A DNA stretch of 64,000 nt. Source: SpSt-501 sp037481615. GTDB taxonomy: Bacteria > Desulfobacterota > Desulfobacteria > Desulfobacterales > SpSt-501. This document shows, piece by piece, positions 7,655-15,745 of the stretch (positions within the stretch are counted from its first letter, which is position 1; each line of letters starts with the position of its first letter). The DNA lies in NCBI GenBank assembly GCA_037481615.1, contig JBBFLI010000018.1. One strand, given 5' to 3'. The translations under genes were made by a program, and so were the position numbers. Under the pieces are notes generated by a model that had not been told where the DNA came from, made no database searches, and saw only the letters and a list, made by a program, of their open reading frames with translations.

Positions 7655-9125
7655 GGAGCGGCTCGCAGACCTTGCGGAAGTGGTAGCCCTGGATGGCCAG
7701 CGTCATCGCGAGGGGGAAAAGCCGCGGCCGGCGCAGGACCGTCCAGACGAGAAGCCGCCAGTAGTGCAACCGCTCGCGGCCGAGCACGCCGAGGCGCAAC
7801 AGTGCGCGGAAGAAGGCAAGGAAGCGCTGCCGGTCGAGGGGCGTCTCGATCCCGGCGTCGCGGTATTCCCGCAGGAAGGTGAGCACCCTGCGGTAGTAGC
7901 CGCGGGGCGAGTAGATCTGCCGCAGAATGGCGCGGTAGCCCTCGAGCAGCGTCTCCAGCCCCATCCGCGGCAGGATGTTCGTGCTGCCGTCGGTGTTGTC
8001 CCCCGAGAGCCGCCCGATCAGCCGGTTTTCGCGCTTGAGCCGCTCGAAGAGCTTCGTCCCGGGGGGGGCCTGAAGCAGCCCCACCATCGCGGTCACGATG
8101 CCGCTTCTCTGGATGAAGTCGATCTGCCGCTGGAAGATGGAGAGGGGATCGCTGTCGAAGCCCACGATGAACCCGCCCTGGACCTGGAGCCCCGCGCGCT
8201 GCATGCGCTTCACGCTGGCCAACAGATCGCGGCGGTTCTGGGTCTTGCGGCACTCCCGCAGACTCTCGTCGGCCGGGGTCTCGATGCCGACGAAGACCGT
8301 GTTGAAGCCGGCGCGCACCATGAGCGCCATCAGCTCCGGGTCGTCGGCGAGATCGATGGAGACCTCGGTGTTGAACGGCAGCCCTTTCTTGCCCCGACGC
8401 CAGGCGATGAGGGCGGGAAGCAGCTCGGAGCGAAGGGAGGCGCGGTTCCCGATGAGGTTGTCGTCCACGAAGAAGACCGGGCCCCGCCATCCCCGGCGGA
8501 CGAGCTCGTCCAGCTCGGAGAGGATCCGGGCGGCGCGCTTCTGCCGCGGCCGGTGGCCGAAGAGCGCGGTCACGTTGCAGAATTCGCAGGAAAAGGGGCA
8601 GCCCCGGGAAAACTGGATGCTCAGGGTCGCATAGCGCCGCAGATCGATCAGGTCCCAGGCCGGGACCGGCGTCCGCTCGAGGGAGGGAAAGCCCTCCGGC
8701 GGAAGGTAGACCCGTCGGGCGGCCCCGCGCGCGAGATCCTCGAGAAAGGGGGGCAGCGTCGCCTCGGCCTCCCCCAGGACGAGGTGGTCCGCCTGGGGGA
8801 AGGACTCCGGTTCGACCGTGAAGAGCGGCCCGCCGCAGACCACGCGCTTCCCGGCCCGACGGCAGCGCTCGATGATCTCCTCGGCCGAGCGGCGTTGCAC
8901 GGCCATGGCGCCGAGGAAGACGAGATCGGCCCAGGCGAGGTCTTCATCGCCCAGCGGCTCCACGTTCAGGTCGACGAGCTTCTTCGGCCAGGAGGCGGGC
9001 AGCATGGCCGCCACCGTGAGCAGCCCGAGGGGCGGCAGGGCCGCCTTCTTGCGCACGAAGGGCAGCGCGTAGGCGAAACTCCAGAACGTGGGGGGGAACG
9101 TGGGGTAGACGAGCAGCGCGTTCAT
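7623..9125 (-). CDS. B12-binding-domain radical SAM protein with DUF4070
   Basis: A 500-residue protein. Residues ~1-140 form a cobalamin-binding-like Rossmann domain without the D-x-H-x-x-G base-off histidine (it has VDLNVEPLGDEDL). The radical SAM core follows with the cluster cysteines C176-x3-C180-x2-C183 (GCPFSCEFC). The C-terminal ~180 residues match the DUF4070 region (GGFIVGFDSD, GLLQAPPGTKLFERL). This architecture includes the hopanoid methylases HpnP and HpnR, but also many uncharacterised enzymes, and I see no hopanoid gene nearby. Start ATG 9125 was chosen over an upstream in-frame start because it begins the family's MNALLVYP strand. Likely an AdoMet/cobalamin methyltransferase or related radical enzyme. 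Confidence 0.88.
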   Translation of the reverse strand: MNALLVYPTFPPTFWSFAYALPFVRKKAALPPLGLLTVAAMLPASWPKKLVDLNVEPLGDEDLAWADLVFLGAMAVQRRSAEEIIERCRRAGKRVVCGGPLFTVEPESFPQADHLVLGEAEATLPPFLEDLARGAARRVYLPPEGFPSLERTPVPAWDLIDLRRYATLSIQFSRGCPFSCEFCNVTALFGHRPRQKRAARILSELDELVRRGWRGPVFFVDDNLIGNRASLRSELLPALIAWRRGKKGLPFNTEVSIDLADDPELMALMVRAGFNTVFVGIETPADESLRECRKTQNRRDLLASVKRMQRAGLQVQGGFIVGFDSDPLSIFQRQIDFIQRSGIVTAMVGLLQAPPGTKLFERLKRENRLIGRLSGDNTDGSTNILPRMGLETLLEGYRAILRQIYSPRGYYRRVLTFLREYRDAGIETPLDRQRFLAFFRALLRLGVLGRERLHYWRLLVWTVLRRPRLFPLAMTLAIQGYHFRKVCEPLLKPAVPPPRN

Positions 9126-9226
9126 CGGCGGATGCTTCCTTGCCTGTAAAGGGGGAGGGGTCGAGCCGTCCATCCGAGGCGGTCGTCATGCGGCAACGCG
9201 GCGGCTCCCGGGCAGAGAACGTTTTG

Positions 9227-9256
9227 ATCATACCCCTTCTGCATGCCTTCGGTCAA
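9227..9256 (-). promoter_or_regulatory. Sigma-70-type promoter for the radical SAM gene
   Basis: Read on the minus strand: TTGACC (9251-9256), an 18-base spacer, and TATGAT (9227-9232). Both boxes match the consensus at five of six positions. It lies about 100 bases upstream of the ATG at 9125 and back to back with the promoter serving the cyclophilin gene. Confidence 0.6.
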
Positions 9257-9264
9257 GAACGGCC

Positions 9265-9292
9265 TTGACATTCGTCGGCGTTCGGCTATGCT
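9265..9292 (+). promoter_or_regulatory. Sigma-70-type promoter for the cyclophilin gene
   Basis: TTGACA (9265-9270), a 16-base spacer and TATGCT (9287-9292), about 36 bases before the ATG at 9329. A ggaggag ribosome site precedes the start. With the minus-strand promoter at 9227-9256 it forms a compact divergent control region. Confidence 0.6.
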
Positions 9293-9328
9293 GCCGCGAT
9301 TTTCCAACCCCGGAGGAGGTCCCCACCG

Positions 9329-9901
9329 ATGAATCGATCCTGGCTATCCGCCCTCGGCGTCCTCGCCGCGGTGGCGCCCGCCGTCGCGGGTGACGCCCCC
9401 CGCGTCGCCCTCGAGACCGACAAGGGCCGCATCGTGATCGAGCTCTACCCCGACAAGGCCCCGCGCACCGTGCAGAACTTCCTCGACTACGTCGACGCCG
9501 GCCACTACAACGGCACGATCTTTCACCGCGTGATCCCCGACTTCATGATCCAGGGCGGCGGGCTCACCGTCTCCATGAAGGAAAAGCCGACCCGGCCGCC
9601 GATCAAGAACGAGGCCGACAACGGCCTGAAAAACCGCCGCGGGGCGGTCGCCATGGCGCGAACGCAGGTCCCCGACAGCGCGACGGCCCAGTTCTTCATC
9701 AACACCGTGGACAACGACTTTCTCGACTTCAAGAGCAAGACCGTCCAGGGCTGGGGCTACGCGGTGTTCGGCCAGGTCGTGGAAGGCATGGAAGTCGTCG
9801 AGGCGATCGCCCGCGTGAAGACGGCCACCCGCGGCGGCCACCAGGACGTCCCCGTCGACCCGGTGATGATCCTCAAGGCCGAGCGGCTGCCCACCCCGTG
9901 A
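9329..9901 (+). CDS. Periplasmic cyclophilin-type peptidyl-prolyl isomerase
   Basis: A 190-residue protein with a cleavable signal peptide (cleavage likely after AVA, ~residue 20) and a single cyclophilin domain. The catalytic and substrate-binding signature is present: F-H-R-V-I-P-D-F-M-I-Q-G-G, then the conserved AMARTQ-PDSATAQFFIN segment and the VFGQVVEGM turn. It should speed cis/trans isomerisation of prolyl bonds in exported proteins, like E. coli PpiA. It has its own promoter and is followed 41 bases later by paaK, so some co-transcription is possible though functionally unrelated. Confidence 0.93.
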   Translation: MNRSWLSALGVLAAVAPAVAGDAPRVALETDKGRIVIELYPDKAPRTVQNFLDYVDAGHYNGTIFHRVIPDFMIQGGGLTVSMKEKPTRPPIKNEADNGLKNRRGAVAMARTQVPDSATAQFFINTVDNDFLDFKSKTVQGWGYAVFGQVVEGMEVVEAIARVKTATRGGHQDVPVDPVMILKAERLPTP

Positions 9902-9942
9902 AGCCCGGGGGGAATCGCGGATTCGGGAGGTTGCGACCGGCG

Positions 9943-11244
9943 ATGATCTACAACGAGGAATTCGAGACCCTGCCGCGCGAGGCGCTCGAGGCGATCCAGC
10001 TGCGGCGCCTGCAGGCGACCGTCGCCCGGGTCTACCACGCCGTCCCCTTCTACCGCCGCCGTTTCGACGAGGCCGGCGTGAAGCCCGAGGACATCCGCTC
10101 GCTCGCCGATCTCGCGCGGCTGCCCTTCACCACGAAGGCCGACCTGCGCGACAACTACCCCTACGGCCTGTTTGCCGTGCCGCTCGACAACGTGACGCGC
10201 ATCCACGCCTCCTCGGGGACGACCGGCAAGCCGACCGTCGTCGGCTACACCGCCCGCGACGTCCAGACCTGGGCCGAGCTCATGGCCCGCTCGCTCACCG
10301 CGGCCGGCGCGCGCAAGGAGGACATCGTCCACAACGCCTACGGCTACGGGCTCTTCACCGGCGGGCTCGGGGTGCACTACGGCGCCGAGAAGCTCGGCGC
10401 CTCGGTCATCCCCGTCTCCGGCGGGAACACGAGACGGCAGATCCTGATCATGAGGGACTTCGGGCCGACCGTCCTCACCTGCACGCCGAGCTACGCGCTC
10501 CATCTCGCCGAGGTCGCCGAGGACATGGGCGTGAGCTTCCGGGACCTCAAGTTCAAATCCGGCCTCTTCGGGGCCGAGCCCTGGTCCGAGCAGATGCGGT
10601 CGGAGATCGAGGCGCGGCTCCACCTCAAGGCCATGGACATCTACGGCCTGAGCGAAATCATGGGGCCGGGGGTGGCGGTCGAATGCCTCGAGGCCCAGAA
10701 CGGCCTGCACATCTTCGAGGACCACTTCATCCCCGAGGTCGTCCACCCCGAGACCGGCGAGCCCCTGCCCTGGGGCACCCCGGGGGAACTCGTCTTCACG
10801 ACGATCACCAAGGAAGCCTTCCCCCTGATCCGCTACCGCACGCGCGACCTCTCCTCGCTCCATCCCGAGCCCTGCCGCTGCGGGCGGACGCTCGTGCGCA
10901 TGTCCCGCGTGCAGGGTAGAAGCGACGACATGCTGATCATCCGCGGGGTGAACGTCTTTCCCTCGCAGATCGAGAGCGTGATCCTGGAAACACGGCGGTT
11001 CACGCCCCATTACCAGCTCGTGGTCGAGCGTGTCGAAAACCTCGACCAGCTCACGGTCCTGGTGGAGATGCACCCCGAGCTCTTCTCCGATGCGATCAAG
11101 AACCTGCAGGCCGTCGAGCGCGAGCTTGAGGGCGCCATCCGCGAGACGCTCGGGGTCACGGTGCGCGTGCGCCTGGTCGAGCCGAAGAGTCTCCAGCGCA
11201 GCGAGGGCAAGGCCGCGCGGGTGATCGACAAGCGCCGGCTGTGA
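9943..11244 (+). CDS. paaK: Phenylacetate-CoA ligase
   Basis: A 433-residue member of the adenylate-forming superfamily in the PaaK branch. The AMP-binding P-loop is SSGTTGKPTVVGY, and the family segments ALHLAEVAEDMG, YGLSEIMGPGVA and the C-terminal RSDDMLIIRGVNVFPSQIE hinge are all present. It activates phenylacetate or a related aryl acid to the CoA thioester with ATP in the cytoplasm. ATG 9943 is chosen because cgggagg precedes it and the protein then begins with the family's typical Y-N-x-E-x-E-x-L. No aerobic paa ring-epoxidation genes are nearby; pairing with an ACT protein is the arrangement common in anaerobes, where it serves amino-acid-derived aryl acids. Confidence 0.92.
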   Translation: MIYNEEFETLPREALEAIQLRRLQATVARVYHAVPFYRRRFDEAGVKPEDIRSLADLARLPFTTKADLRDNYPYGLFAVPLDNVTRIHASSGTTGKPTVVGYTARDVQTWAELMARSLTAAGARKEDIVHNAYGYGLFTGGLGVHYGAEKLGASVIPVSGGNTRRQILIMRDFGPTVLTCTPSYALHLAEVAEDMGVSFRDLKFKSGLFGAEPWSEQMRSEIEARLHLKAMDIYGLSEIMGPGVAVECLEAQNGLHIFEDHFIPEVVHPETGEPLPWGTPGELVFTTITKEAFPLIRYRTRDLSSLHPEPCRCGRTLVRMSRVQGRSDDMLIIRGVNVFPSQIESVILETRRFTPHYQLVVERVENLDQLTVLVEMHPELFSDAIKNLQAVERELEGAIRETLGVTVRVRLVEPKSLQRSEGKAARVIDKRRL

Positions 11245-11269
11245 GCCGGTCCGCCGCAGGGAGGGGCCC

Positions 11270-11701
11270 ATGAACGTGGAGCAAATCTCGATCTTCCTCG
11301 AAAACCAGCCCGGACGCCTGGCCGAGGTGACCCGCATCTTCGAAGAGGGGGGGATCAACATCCGGGCGCTAGCGCTCGCCGACACCTCCGAGTTCGGCAT
11401 CCTGCGGCTGATCGTGAACGACAACGAGAAGGCCCGGGAGCTGCTCAAGGACCACGGCTATGCCGTGGGCGTGACCGAAGTGGTGGCGGTCGAGGTCGAG
11501 GACCGACCCGGGGGGCTGCACCGCATCCTGACCGTGCTCGCCCGCCGCGGGATCAACGTGGAATACATGTACGCCTTCGTGCGCCAGAGCGGCCGCAACG
11601 CCGTCATGATCTTCCGCTTCGACGACATCCCGGCGGCTCTGGAGGCGCTCGCCGAAGCCGGCATCCGGGTCATCGAGGGGGCCGAGCTCTACGCGATGTG
11701 A
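11270..11701 (+). CDS. Tandem ACT-domain protein paired with PaaK
   Basis: A 143-residue protein made of two ACT domains: residues ~4-65 (QISIFLENQPGRLAEVTRIFEEGGINIRA begins the first) and ~70-140 (VVAVEVEDRPGGLHRILTVLARRGINVEYMYAF). The N/D-x-P-G-x-L turn that binds amino-acid ligands is present in both. It lies 25 bases downstream of paaK with its own ribosome site (gggaggg). Stand-alone double ACT proteins next to phenylacetate-CoA ligase are common and are thought to sense an amino acid such as phenylalanine, but a direct activity has not been shown to my knowledge. Confidence 0.9.
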   Translation: MNVEQISIFLENQPGRLAEVTRIFEEGGINIRALALADTSEFGILRLIVNDNEKARELLKDHGYAVGVTEVVAVEVEDRPGGLHRILTVLARRGINVEYMYAFVRQSGRNAVMIFRFDDIPAALEALAEAGIRVIEGAELYAM

Positions 11702-11726
11702 GCGCGGGGGGATGAACCCCCCGCGC
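11702..11726. terminator. Bidirectional terminator hairpin
   Basis: A perfect 10-bp inverted repeat (GCGCGGGGGG / CCCCCCGCGC) with a 5-base loop, starting one base after the ACT gene stop and ending 22 bases before the stop of the convergent nrfA gene. A pyrimidine-rich stretch follows on the + strand. The position between two convergent genes supports a terminator role. Confidence 0.7.
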
Positions 11727-11748
11727 CCCGCCTTTCTCCCTCCCCGCT

Positions 11749-13215
11749 TCAGAAGAACCGGTCCTGCAGCCCGAAGGGGTCCTTGAACTCGAGGGCGGGA
11801 TCGAAGCGCAACTTCTTCTCGCCGCGCTGGTCCACGTATTTGAGGATCTCGAGATCCACCTTGAGGGGCACCTCCACCCCCGCCTGGGCGAGCGCCTGGC
11901 GCAGGTAGGCCTCGGCGCGGGTGCCGAAGGCGATCGCATCGCCCAGGATCCGCAGACCCTCGGGAGGGTTGTGAAAGCCGACCGAGTTTTCGGCCCCCAT
12001 GAAGACCGCCCGGTAGAAGGCCTCTTCGTAGAATTCCTTGGCCTTGTCGTAAAGGGCGCGGTCGATCGCCTTGCCTTCCGCCTGGGCGCGGTGGGTCATC
12101 TCGAAGAGCTTCGCCACCGTCGCGCACTGGTATCCGGCGCGGATCATGATCGAGACCGTGCGGTCCTGGATCGAAAAAACCCGGTCCCGCAGCCATTGCG
12201 GGCTCTGGGCGTGGCATTGCTTGCAGGCCTTCATGTCCGCCTGGACGGGGCTCATCACCCGGTGGTCGGAGACCTTGTGCACACCGACCACGGTGTAGGG
12301 CATGTGGCAGTCCGCGCAAGAAGCCCCCGCCCGGTAATGGGTGCTGTTGTTCGTCCAGAACTCGTACTCCGGATGTCGGATGAACGCCATGCGGAAGCCG
12401 GTGACGGTCTGCTTCCACTCGAGCACCCGCGGATCGCTGCGGATCTGCTCGATGATCGCCTCGATCGTGATCGCGCCGTATTTTCCCTTCTGCCAGGGGA
12501 AGTAGAGCCCGATCGACTTGCCCGCGGCGTCCTTGGGGATGTTGTAGGTCACGTGGCATTGCGCGCAGACCGCCGAGCGCATCTCCTGCCGGGTCAGCCG
12601 CGCGGGATCCACCCCCACCGCGCGAAAAGCCTCGAGCAGGGTGAAGCCCCGGGAGATGCGCAGGCTCATGTCGCGGTTGTCGTGGCAGTCGATGCAGGCC
12701 ACCCCGAGGTCGCGGTTCTTCTCGGGGATCATCGCCAGCACTTCCTTGAACGGCTTGCGGTAATAGTCGATCCCCAGCTCCTTTTGCAGGGCCGGCGCAT
12801 ACGGGCTCTTGCAGCTCAGGCAGACGCCGCCGGCCCCCAGGCGGGAGGAGTCGATCTCGAGCTGGTCGCGGACCATGTAGGCGTGCCCGCGGGGCTCGTT
12901 GTATTCGACGCCGAATCCCCAGCCGTTGAAGAGGAGCGCCATGTAGGGGAAGTGCGACAGCTTGTCCATGGTCACCGGCCCGCTGTCCATGCCGGTCTTG
13001 TACTTGCTGCGGCGGGCGGAGACCGGCTCCTCGGTCTTCTTCCAGAGCTCGTATTCCTCCGGGTAGGCCCGGCCCCAGATCGCGGGGTCGATCTCGTTGT
13101 CGGGGATGGTCACCACCTGCCGGGGCTGGGGCGGGGGGGGCGCACAGGCGGCCAGGGCCAGCACGAGGATTCCGGCGAGGCACAGCGCCGCGCCGCGGGC
13201 ACAGGGCGAACTCAT
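11749..13215 (-). CDS. nrfA: Ammonia-forming cytochrome c nitrite reductase NrfA
   Basis: A 488-residue pentahaem c-type cytochrome that reduces nitrite to ammonium in the periplasm with six electrons. The active-site haem has the diagnostic lysine motif C132-LS-C135-K136; four ordinary CxxCH motifs follow (CIDCH 174-178, CAQCH 217-221, CADCH and CKQCH). The catalytic stretch around the third site and the late HNPPEG are typical of NrfA. The N terminus is a lipoprotein signal (lipobox ALAAC, Cys24), so the enzyme is probably anchored to the membrane. It is the second gene of an nrfHA operon, 22 bases after nrfH. Confidence 0.96.
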   Translation of the reverse strand: MSSPCARGAALCLAGILVLALAACAPPPPQPRQVVTIPDNEIDPAIWGRAYPEEYELWKKTEEPVSARRSKYKTGMDSGPVTMDKLSHFPYMALLFNGWGFGVEYNEPRGHAYMVRDQLEIDSSRLGAGGVCLSCKSPYAPALQKELGIDYYRKPFKEVLAMIPEKNRDLGVACIDCHDNRDMSLRISRGFTLLEAFRAVGVDPARLTRQEMRSAVCAQCHVTYNIPKDAAGKSIGLYFPWQKGKYGAITIEAIIEQIRSDPRVLEWKQTVTGFRMAFIRHPEYEFWTNNSTHYRAGASCADCHMPYTVVGVHKVSDHRVMSPVQADMKACKQCHAQSPQWLRDRVFSIQDRTVSIMIRAGYQCATVAKLFEMTHRAQAEGKAIDRALYDKAKEFYEEAFYRAVFMGAENSVGFHNPPEGLRILGDAIAFGTRAEAYLRQALAQAGVEVPLKVDLEILKYVDQRGEKKLRFDPALEFKDPFGLQDRFF

Positions 13216-13237
13216 GGGTCTTACCTCCTCGGCGGTT

Positions 13238-13699
13238 TCAGTTCGTCAGCCGCACGCCGGCCAGGTGATGCTGCAGAAAGCGGTGGCATTCCCAGCAGTC
13301 CCGGCTGCGGTCGATGCGTGCGACCCGCTCGCCGTGGCAGCGGATGCAATTGGTCTGCACGAAACGGCGGCCGCGCTCGGAAAGGCGGATCGTCTCCGGG
13401 GTTCTCCCGGAGTAGAACACGACGACGTCCTTCAGGCCGTCCAGGGATTTCCAGAGATAGTACATCGGCAAGGTCTCGTGGGGCAGGTGACAGTCGACGC
13501 AACGAATCGTGCGGTGCGCCCCCACATTGAACCAGGCCTCGAACTGGGATTCCATGACGTGGCAGGAGCCGCAGAAGAGCGGCGTCTCCGTGCGGGCCAT
13601 GAGCCGGGGGGGGCCGAAGGCGAGAAAGAGCCCCACGCCGGCGGAAACGGCGAGCAGGAAGGCCGGCTTCCAGAAGCCTCGCACCCGGCGCAGGACCAT
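13238..13699 (-). CDS. nrfH: NrfH, tetrahaem quinol-oxidising partner of NrfA
   Basis: A 153-residue NapC/NirT-family membrane cytochrome: a short N-terminal membrane anchor (residues ~10-30) followed by four haem motifs CGSCH, CVDCH, CIRCH and CWECH. NrfH takes electrons from the menaquinol pool and passes them to NrfA. The frame is open 21 codons further upstream, but the ATG at 13699 is preceded by aaaggaaag and leaves a normal N-terminal anchor. The conserved Met after the first haem motif (CHVMES) is present. Lies directly upstream of nrfA, behind an FNR-type promoter. Confidence 0.93.
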   Translation of the reverse strand: MVLRRVRGFWKPAFLLAVSAGVGLFLAFGPPRLMARTETPLFCGSCHVMESQFEAWFNVGAHRTIRCVDCHLPHETLPMYYLWKSLDGLKDVVVFYSGRTPETIRLSERGRRFVQTNCIRCHGERVARIDRSRDCWECHRFLQHHLAGVRLTN

Positions 13700-13786
13700 C
13701 GTCGGCTTTCCTTTTCCCCTACCCCCCGGCGCGGACCGGAAAGGGAGCGGCGAGAAGGGCAAGGCGAAAGCACTCGGGATGCTCGA

Positions 13787-13828
13787 CCTTTAGCGGAAAT
13801 CGAGTCTTGGAAAATTGACCCAAGTCAA
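13787..13828 (-). promoter_or_regulatory. FNR/CRP-type operator and promoter of nrfHA
   Basis: A perfect palindrome TTGACCCAAGTCAA (13815-13828; half-sites TTGAC/GTCAA, 4-base gap) close to the FNR consensus TTGAT-N4-ATCAA. On the minus strand a -10-like TAAAGG lies at 13787-13792. If that is the -10 box, the start of transcription falls near 13780 and the palindrome is centred at -41.5, the class II activator position. This fits oxygen- or nitrogen-oxide-responsive induction of nitrite ammonification. The -10 match itself is weak (3 of 6). Confidence 0.7.
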
Positions 13829-13867
13829 AAGAAGTCGGGGCGGGCCGATTTTTTTCCGGTCGTCGGC

Positions 13868-14155
13868 CTAACGGATCACGTAGCGGGGGGGCTCGATGCG
13901 CGAGCGCCGGCAGCGCGGGCAGCGGCCGGGGCGGGTGAGCCGCCGGCGCTCCTCGAAGACGAAGCCGCAGAGCAGGCAGCGGCTGGGGACGAGCGTCAAG
14001 CGTTCGCCGAGGCCCGCCGCCGTACGCGCGACGTGCCCGAGATGGGCGAGGACTTCGGCCTCGCGGATGCCGAGCGCCCGGGAGAGCTCCCGCGCATCCA
14101 TTTCCCGCTCGCGGAGCATCCCGAGGATCCGGCGCCGAAGGGTCAGCGGTTCCAT
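13868..14155 (-). CDS. Small HTH / zinc-ribbon transcriptional regulator
   Basis: A 95-residue protein. Residues ~5-50 look like an ArsR-type winged helix (LRRRILGMLREREMDARELS, REAEVLAHLGHV), and residues ~60-95 hold a rubredoxin-like zinc ribbon with two CxxC knuckles (CLLC and CPRC). It resembles the 'predicted regulator: HTH fused to Zn-ribbon' group (COG3357 type). ATG 14155 is used because it overlaps the 3' end of the radical SAM gene by 13 bases, suggesting translational coupling. The target is unknown; the upstream partners in the trio are its most likely functional context. Confidence 0.75.
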   Translation of the reverse strand: MEPLTLRRRILGMLREREMDARELSRALGIREAEVLAHLGHVARTAAGLGERLTLVPSRCLLCGFVFEERRRLTRPGRCPRCRRSRIEPPRYVIR

Positions 14156-15177
14156 GGCCGGTCCCCTTCCCGCTCCCCGCACGGGGGGATCTCCTCCTTG
14201 ATCAGGCAGCAGCCGATGCGATAGGCGGGCCTGCCCTCCGGCGTGTAGCGCAGCGTGTCGGGCTGCACCAGTCGGTTCATCACGCAGCCCTCGGGGATCT
14301 CGAGCGCAAAAAGCTCCCGTTCGGTCAGCGGCGGCCGCTCGCGCAGCTCCTGCGCCGCGAAGGCGAGGCTGTGGAGGGGGTGGTCTTCACAGAGGGGGCA
14401 GCGGTAGACGCGCCCGTTGGGGAAGACGAAGTAGTTGTCGGCCGTGCGGCCGGCGCAGACGAAGGGTTCCCCCGGCTCGAGGAAAACCCGCGGGGCGATC
14501 ACGCGGATGCCGCGCGCGGCGACGGCCGCGGCCGCGGGGGGGACCCTCGCCCGCCACGCTTCCGGCGATAGCCGCAGGCCCGCCCCGCCGGCCGCGGCGG
14601 CCCGGCCGCGCAGCCCCAGCACCTGGAGGAAGAGGCGGCCGACCCCGAGCTCGCTCAACAGCGGTCCCAGCCGCTCGAGTTCGTCGGCGTTCGCGGCGGA
14701 AACGGTGAAGATGAGGCTCACGGCGAAGCCGCGCCTCCGGGCCCGGCGGATCCCCTCGAGGCAGGCGGCGTAAGAGCCCTCTCCCCGCAGCCGGTCGTTG
14801 GTCTCCGCGGTGGCCCCGTCCAGGCTGAAGCTGAAAGCGTCCACCTCGCCGGGGTCCACCCGGTCAAGGATGTCATGGAACAGGTAGCCGTTCGTGTCGA
14901 TCGTGACGCTCGCGTAGCCCAGCCGGCGCGCGGCGCGGACGGCCTGCGGCAGGTCCGGGTGGAGGGTGGGCTCGCCTCCCAGGAGCACGAGGTTCGCCCC
15001 CGGGGAGCGCCGGGCCAGGACGGCGAGCCAGCGCTCGATCACTTCGATCGGCAGGCGCCTTCGCCCGTGGGCGGCGGGGTTGATGTAGCAGTAGCGGCAG
15101 CGCAGGTTGCAGCGCGTGAGCACGTGGAAAAAGACGTTGGCGGCGCGCGCCGAGAAGTCAACCGTCGAGACGGGCAT
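14143..15177 (-). CDS. Radical SAM protein with SPASM-like C terminus
   Basis: A 344-residue radical SAM protein. The cluster motif is C23-x3-C27-x2-C30 (RCNLRCRYCY), followed by the GGEPTLHPD segment and an FSFSLDGATAETNDRLRG core typical of MoaA/AnfE-like maturases. The C-terminal third has extra cysteines (CAGRTADNYFVFPNG, YRCPLC, CVMN, GCCLI) that could hold an auxiliary Fe-S cluster as in SPASM or twitch proteins. Overlaps its upstream neighbour by 20 bases and its downstream neighbour by 13. Peptide or protein maturation is a common role for this class, but no precursor peptide is evident nearby. Confidence 0.82.
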   Translation of the reverse strand: MPVSTVDFSARAANVFFHVLTRCNLRCRYCYINPAAHGRRRLPIEVIERWLAVLARRSPGANLVLLGGEPTLHPDLPQAVRAARRLGYASVTIDTNGYLFHDILDRVDPGEVDAFSFSLDGATAETNDRLRGEGSYAACLEGIRRARRRGFAVSLIFTVSAANADELERLGPLLSELGVGRLFLQVLGLRGRAAAAGGAGLRLSPEAWRARVPPAAAAVAARGIRVIAPRVFLEPGEPFVCAGRTADNYFVFPNGRVYRCPLCEDHPLHSLAFAAQELRERPPLTERELFALEIPEGCVMNRLVQPDTLRYTPEGRPAYRIGCCLIKEEIPPCGEREGDRPWNR

Positions 15178-15673
15178 GGAGTTCGCGGATCCGTTTTTTC
15201 GCCTCGGCGAGCTCGCGGTTGGTGACCCGCAGGCGCATGGCGAGGTACTCGGCGAAAATGCGGTGGAGCAGGAGCAAAAAATCGAGCCGCTCCTCCTTGC
15301 TTCCCTCCCCGTCGAGGCGCTCCCGGGCCGCCGTGTTGACCGCCAGGCAGACCGTGCGACCGAGCGCCACGGCCGACGCCGAGCGCCGGCCGGCGTCGAT
15401 CAGGCGCATCTCGCCGAAGAGCTCGCCCTTCGTTTCCACCCGACCGATCTCCTGGCCGCCCTGAAGGATGCGGACCCGGCCGGAGAGGAGCACGTAGAGC
15501 CAGGGGTCGCGGTCGCCCTCGCGGATGATCGTCTCGCCGTCGGCGTACTCGCGGATGCGGCTGAGCTTGAGGAGTCTGCCGAGGCTGCGCGTCTCGAAAC
15601 GGCGCAACGTCGGCAGCTCGAGCAGACGGCGGATGTTCTCGATGTTGTCCTGGAGGTATTTCGATTCGATCAT
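15158..15673 (-). CDS. cNMP-binding-domain protein without DNA-binding domain
   Basis: A 171-residue protein with one cyclic-nucleotide-binding beta-roll (residues ~38-130: REYADGETIIREGDRDPWLYVLLSGRV, then KGELFGEMRLIDAGRRSASAVAL). The phosphate-binding cassette keeps G-E and an R (GRRSASA). The C terminus is a helical/coiled stretch (RLRVTNRELAEAKKRIRELHARL) where Crp/Fnr proteins would have the HTH, so it is not a DNA-binding Crp. First gene of an overlapping three-gene unit with the radical SAM protein and HTH/zinc-ribbon protein. Perhaps a sensor subunit; the ligand is unknown. Confidence 0.85.
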   Translation of the reverse strand: MIESKYLQDNIENIRRLLELPTLRRFETRSLGRLLKLSRIREYADGETIIREGDRDPWLYVLLSGRVRILQGGQEIGRVETKGELFGEMRLIDAGRRSASAVALGRTVCLAVNTAARERLDGEGSKEERLDFLLLLHRIFAEYLAMRLRVTNRELAEAKKRIRELHARLDG

Positions 15674-15709
15674 GGCCGACCCTTCCGCGCCCTGCGGCCT
15701 TCCGCTTTC

Positions 15710-15738
15710 ATTCTACCGCGGCTTCCGCGGACCGGCAA
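15710..15738 (-). promoter_or_regulatory. Sigma-70-type promoter for the cNMP/radical SAM trio
   Basis: Minus strand: TTGCCG (15733-15738), 17-base spacer, TAGAAT (15710-15715; 5 of 6 matches). It sits 37 bases upstream of the ATG at 15673, in the 72-base gap after purF. The spacer contains a CCGCGG-aag-CCGCGG inverted repeat that could be the purF terminator or an operator. Confidence 0.55.
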
Positions 15739-15745
15739 GGCGGTC

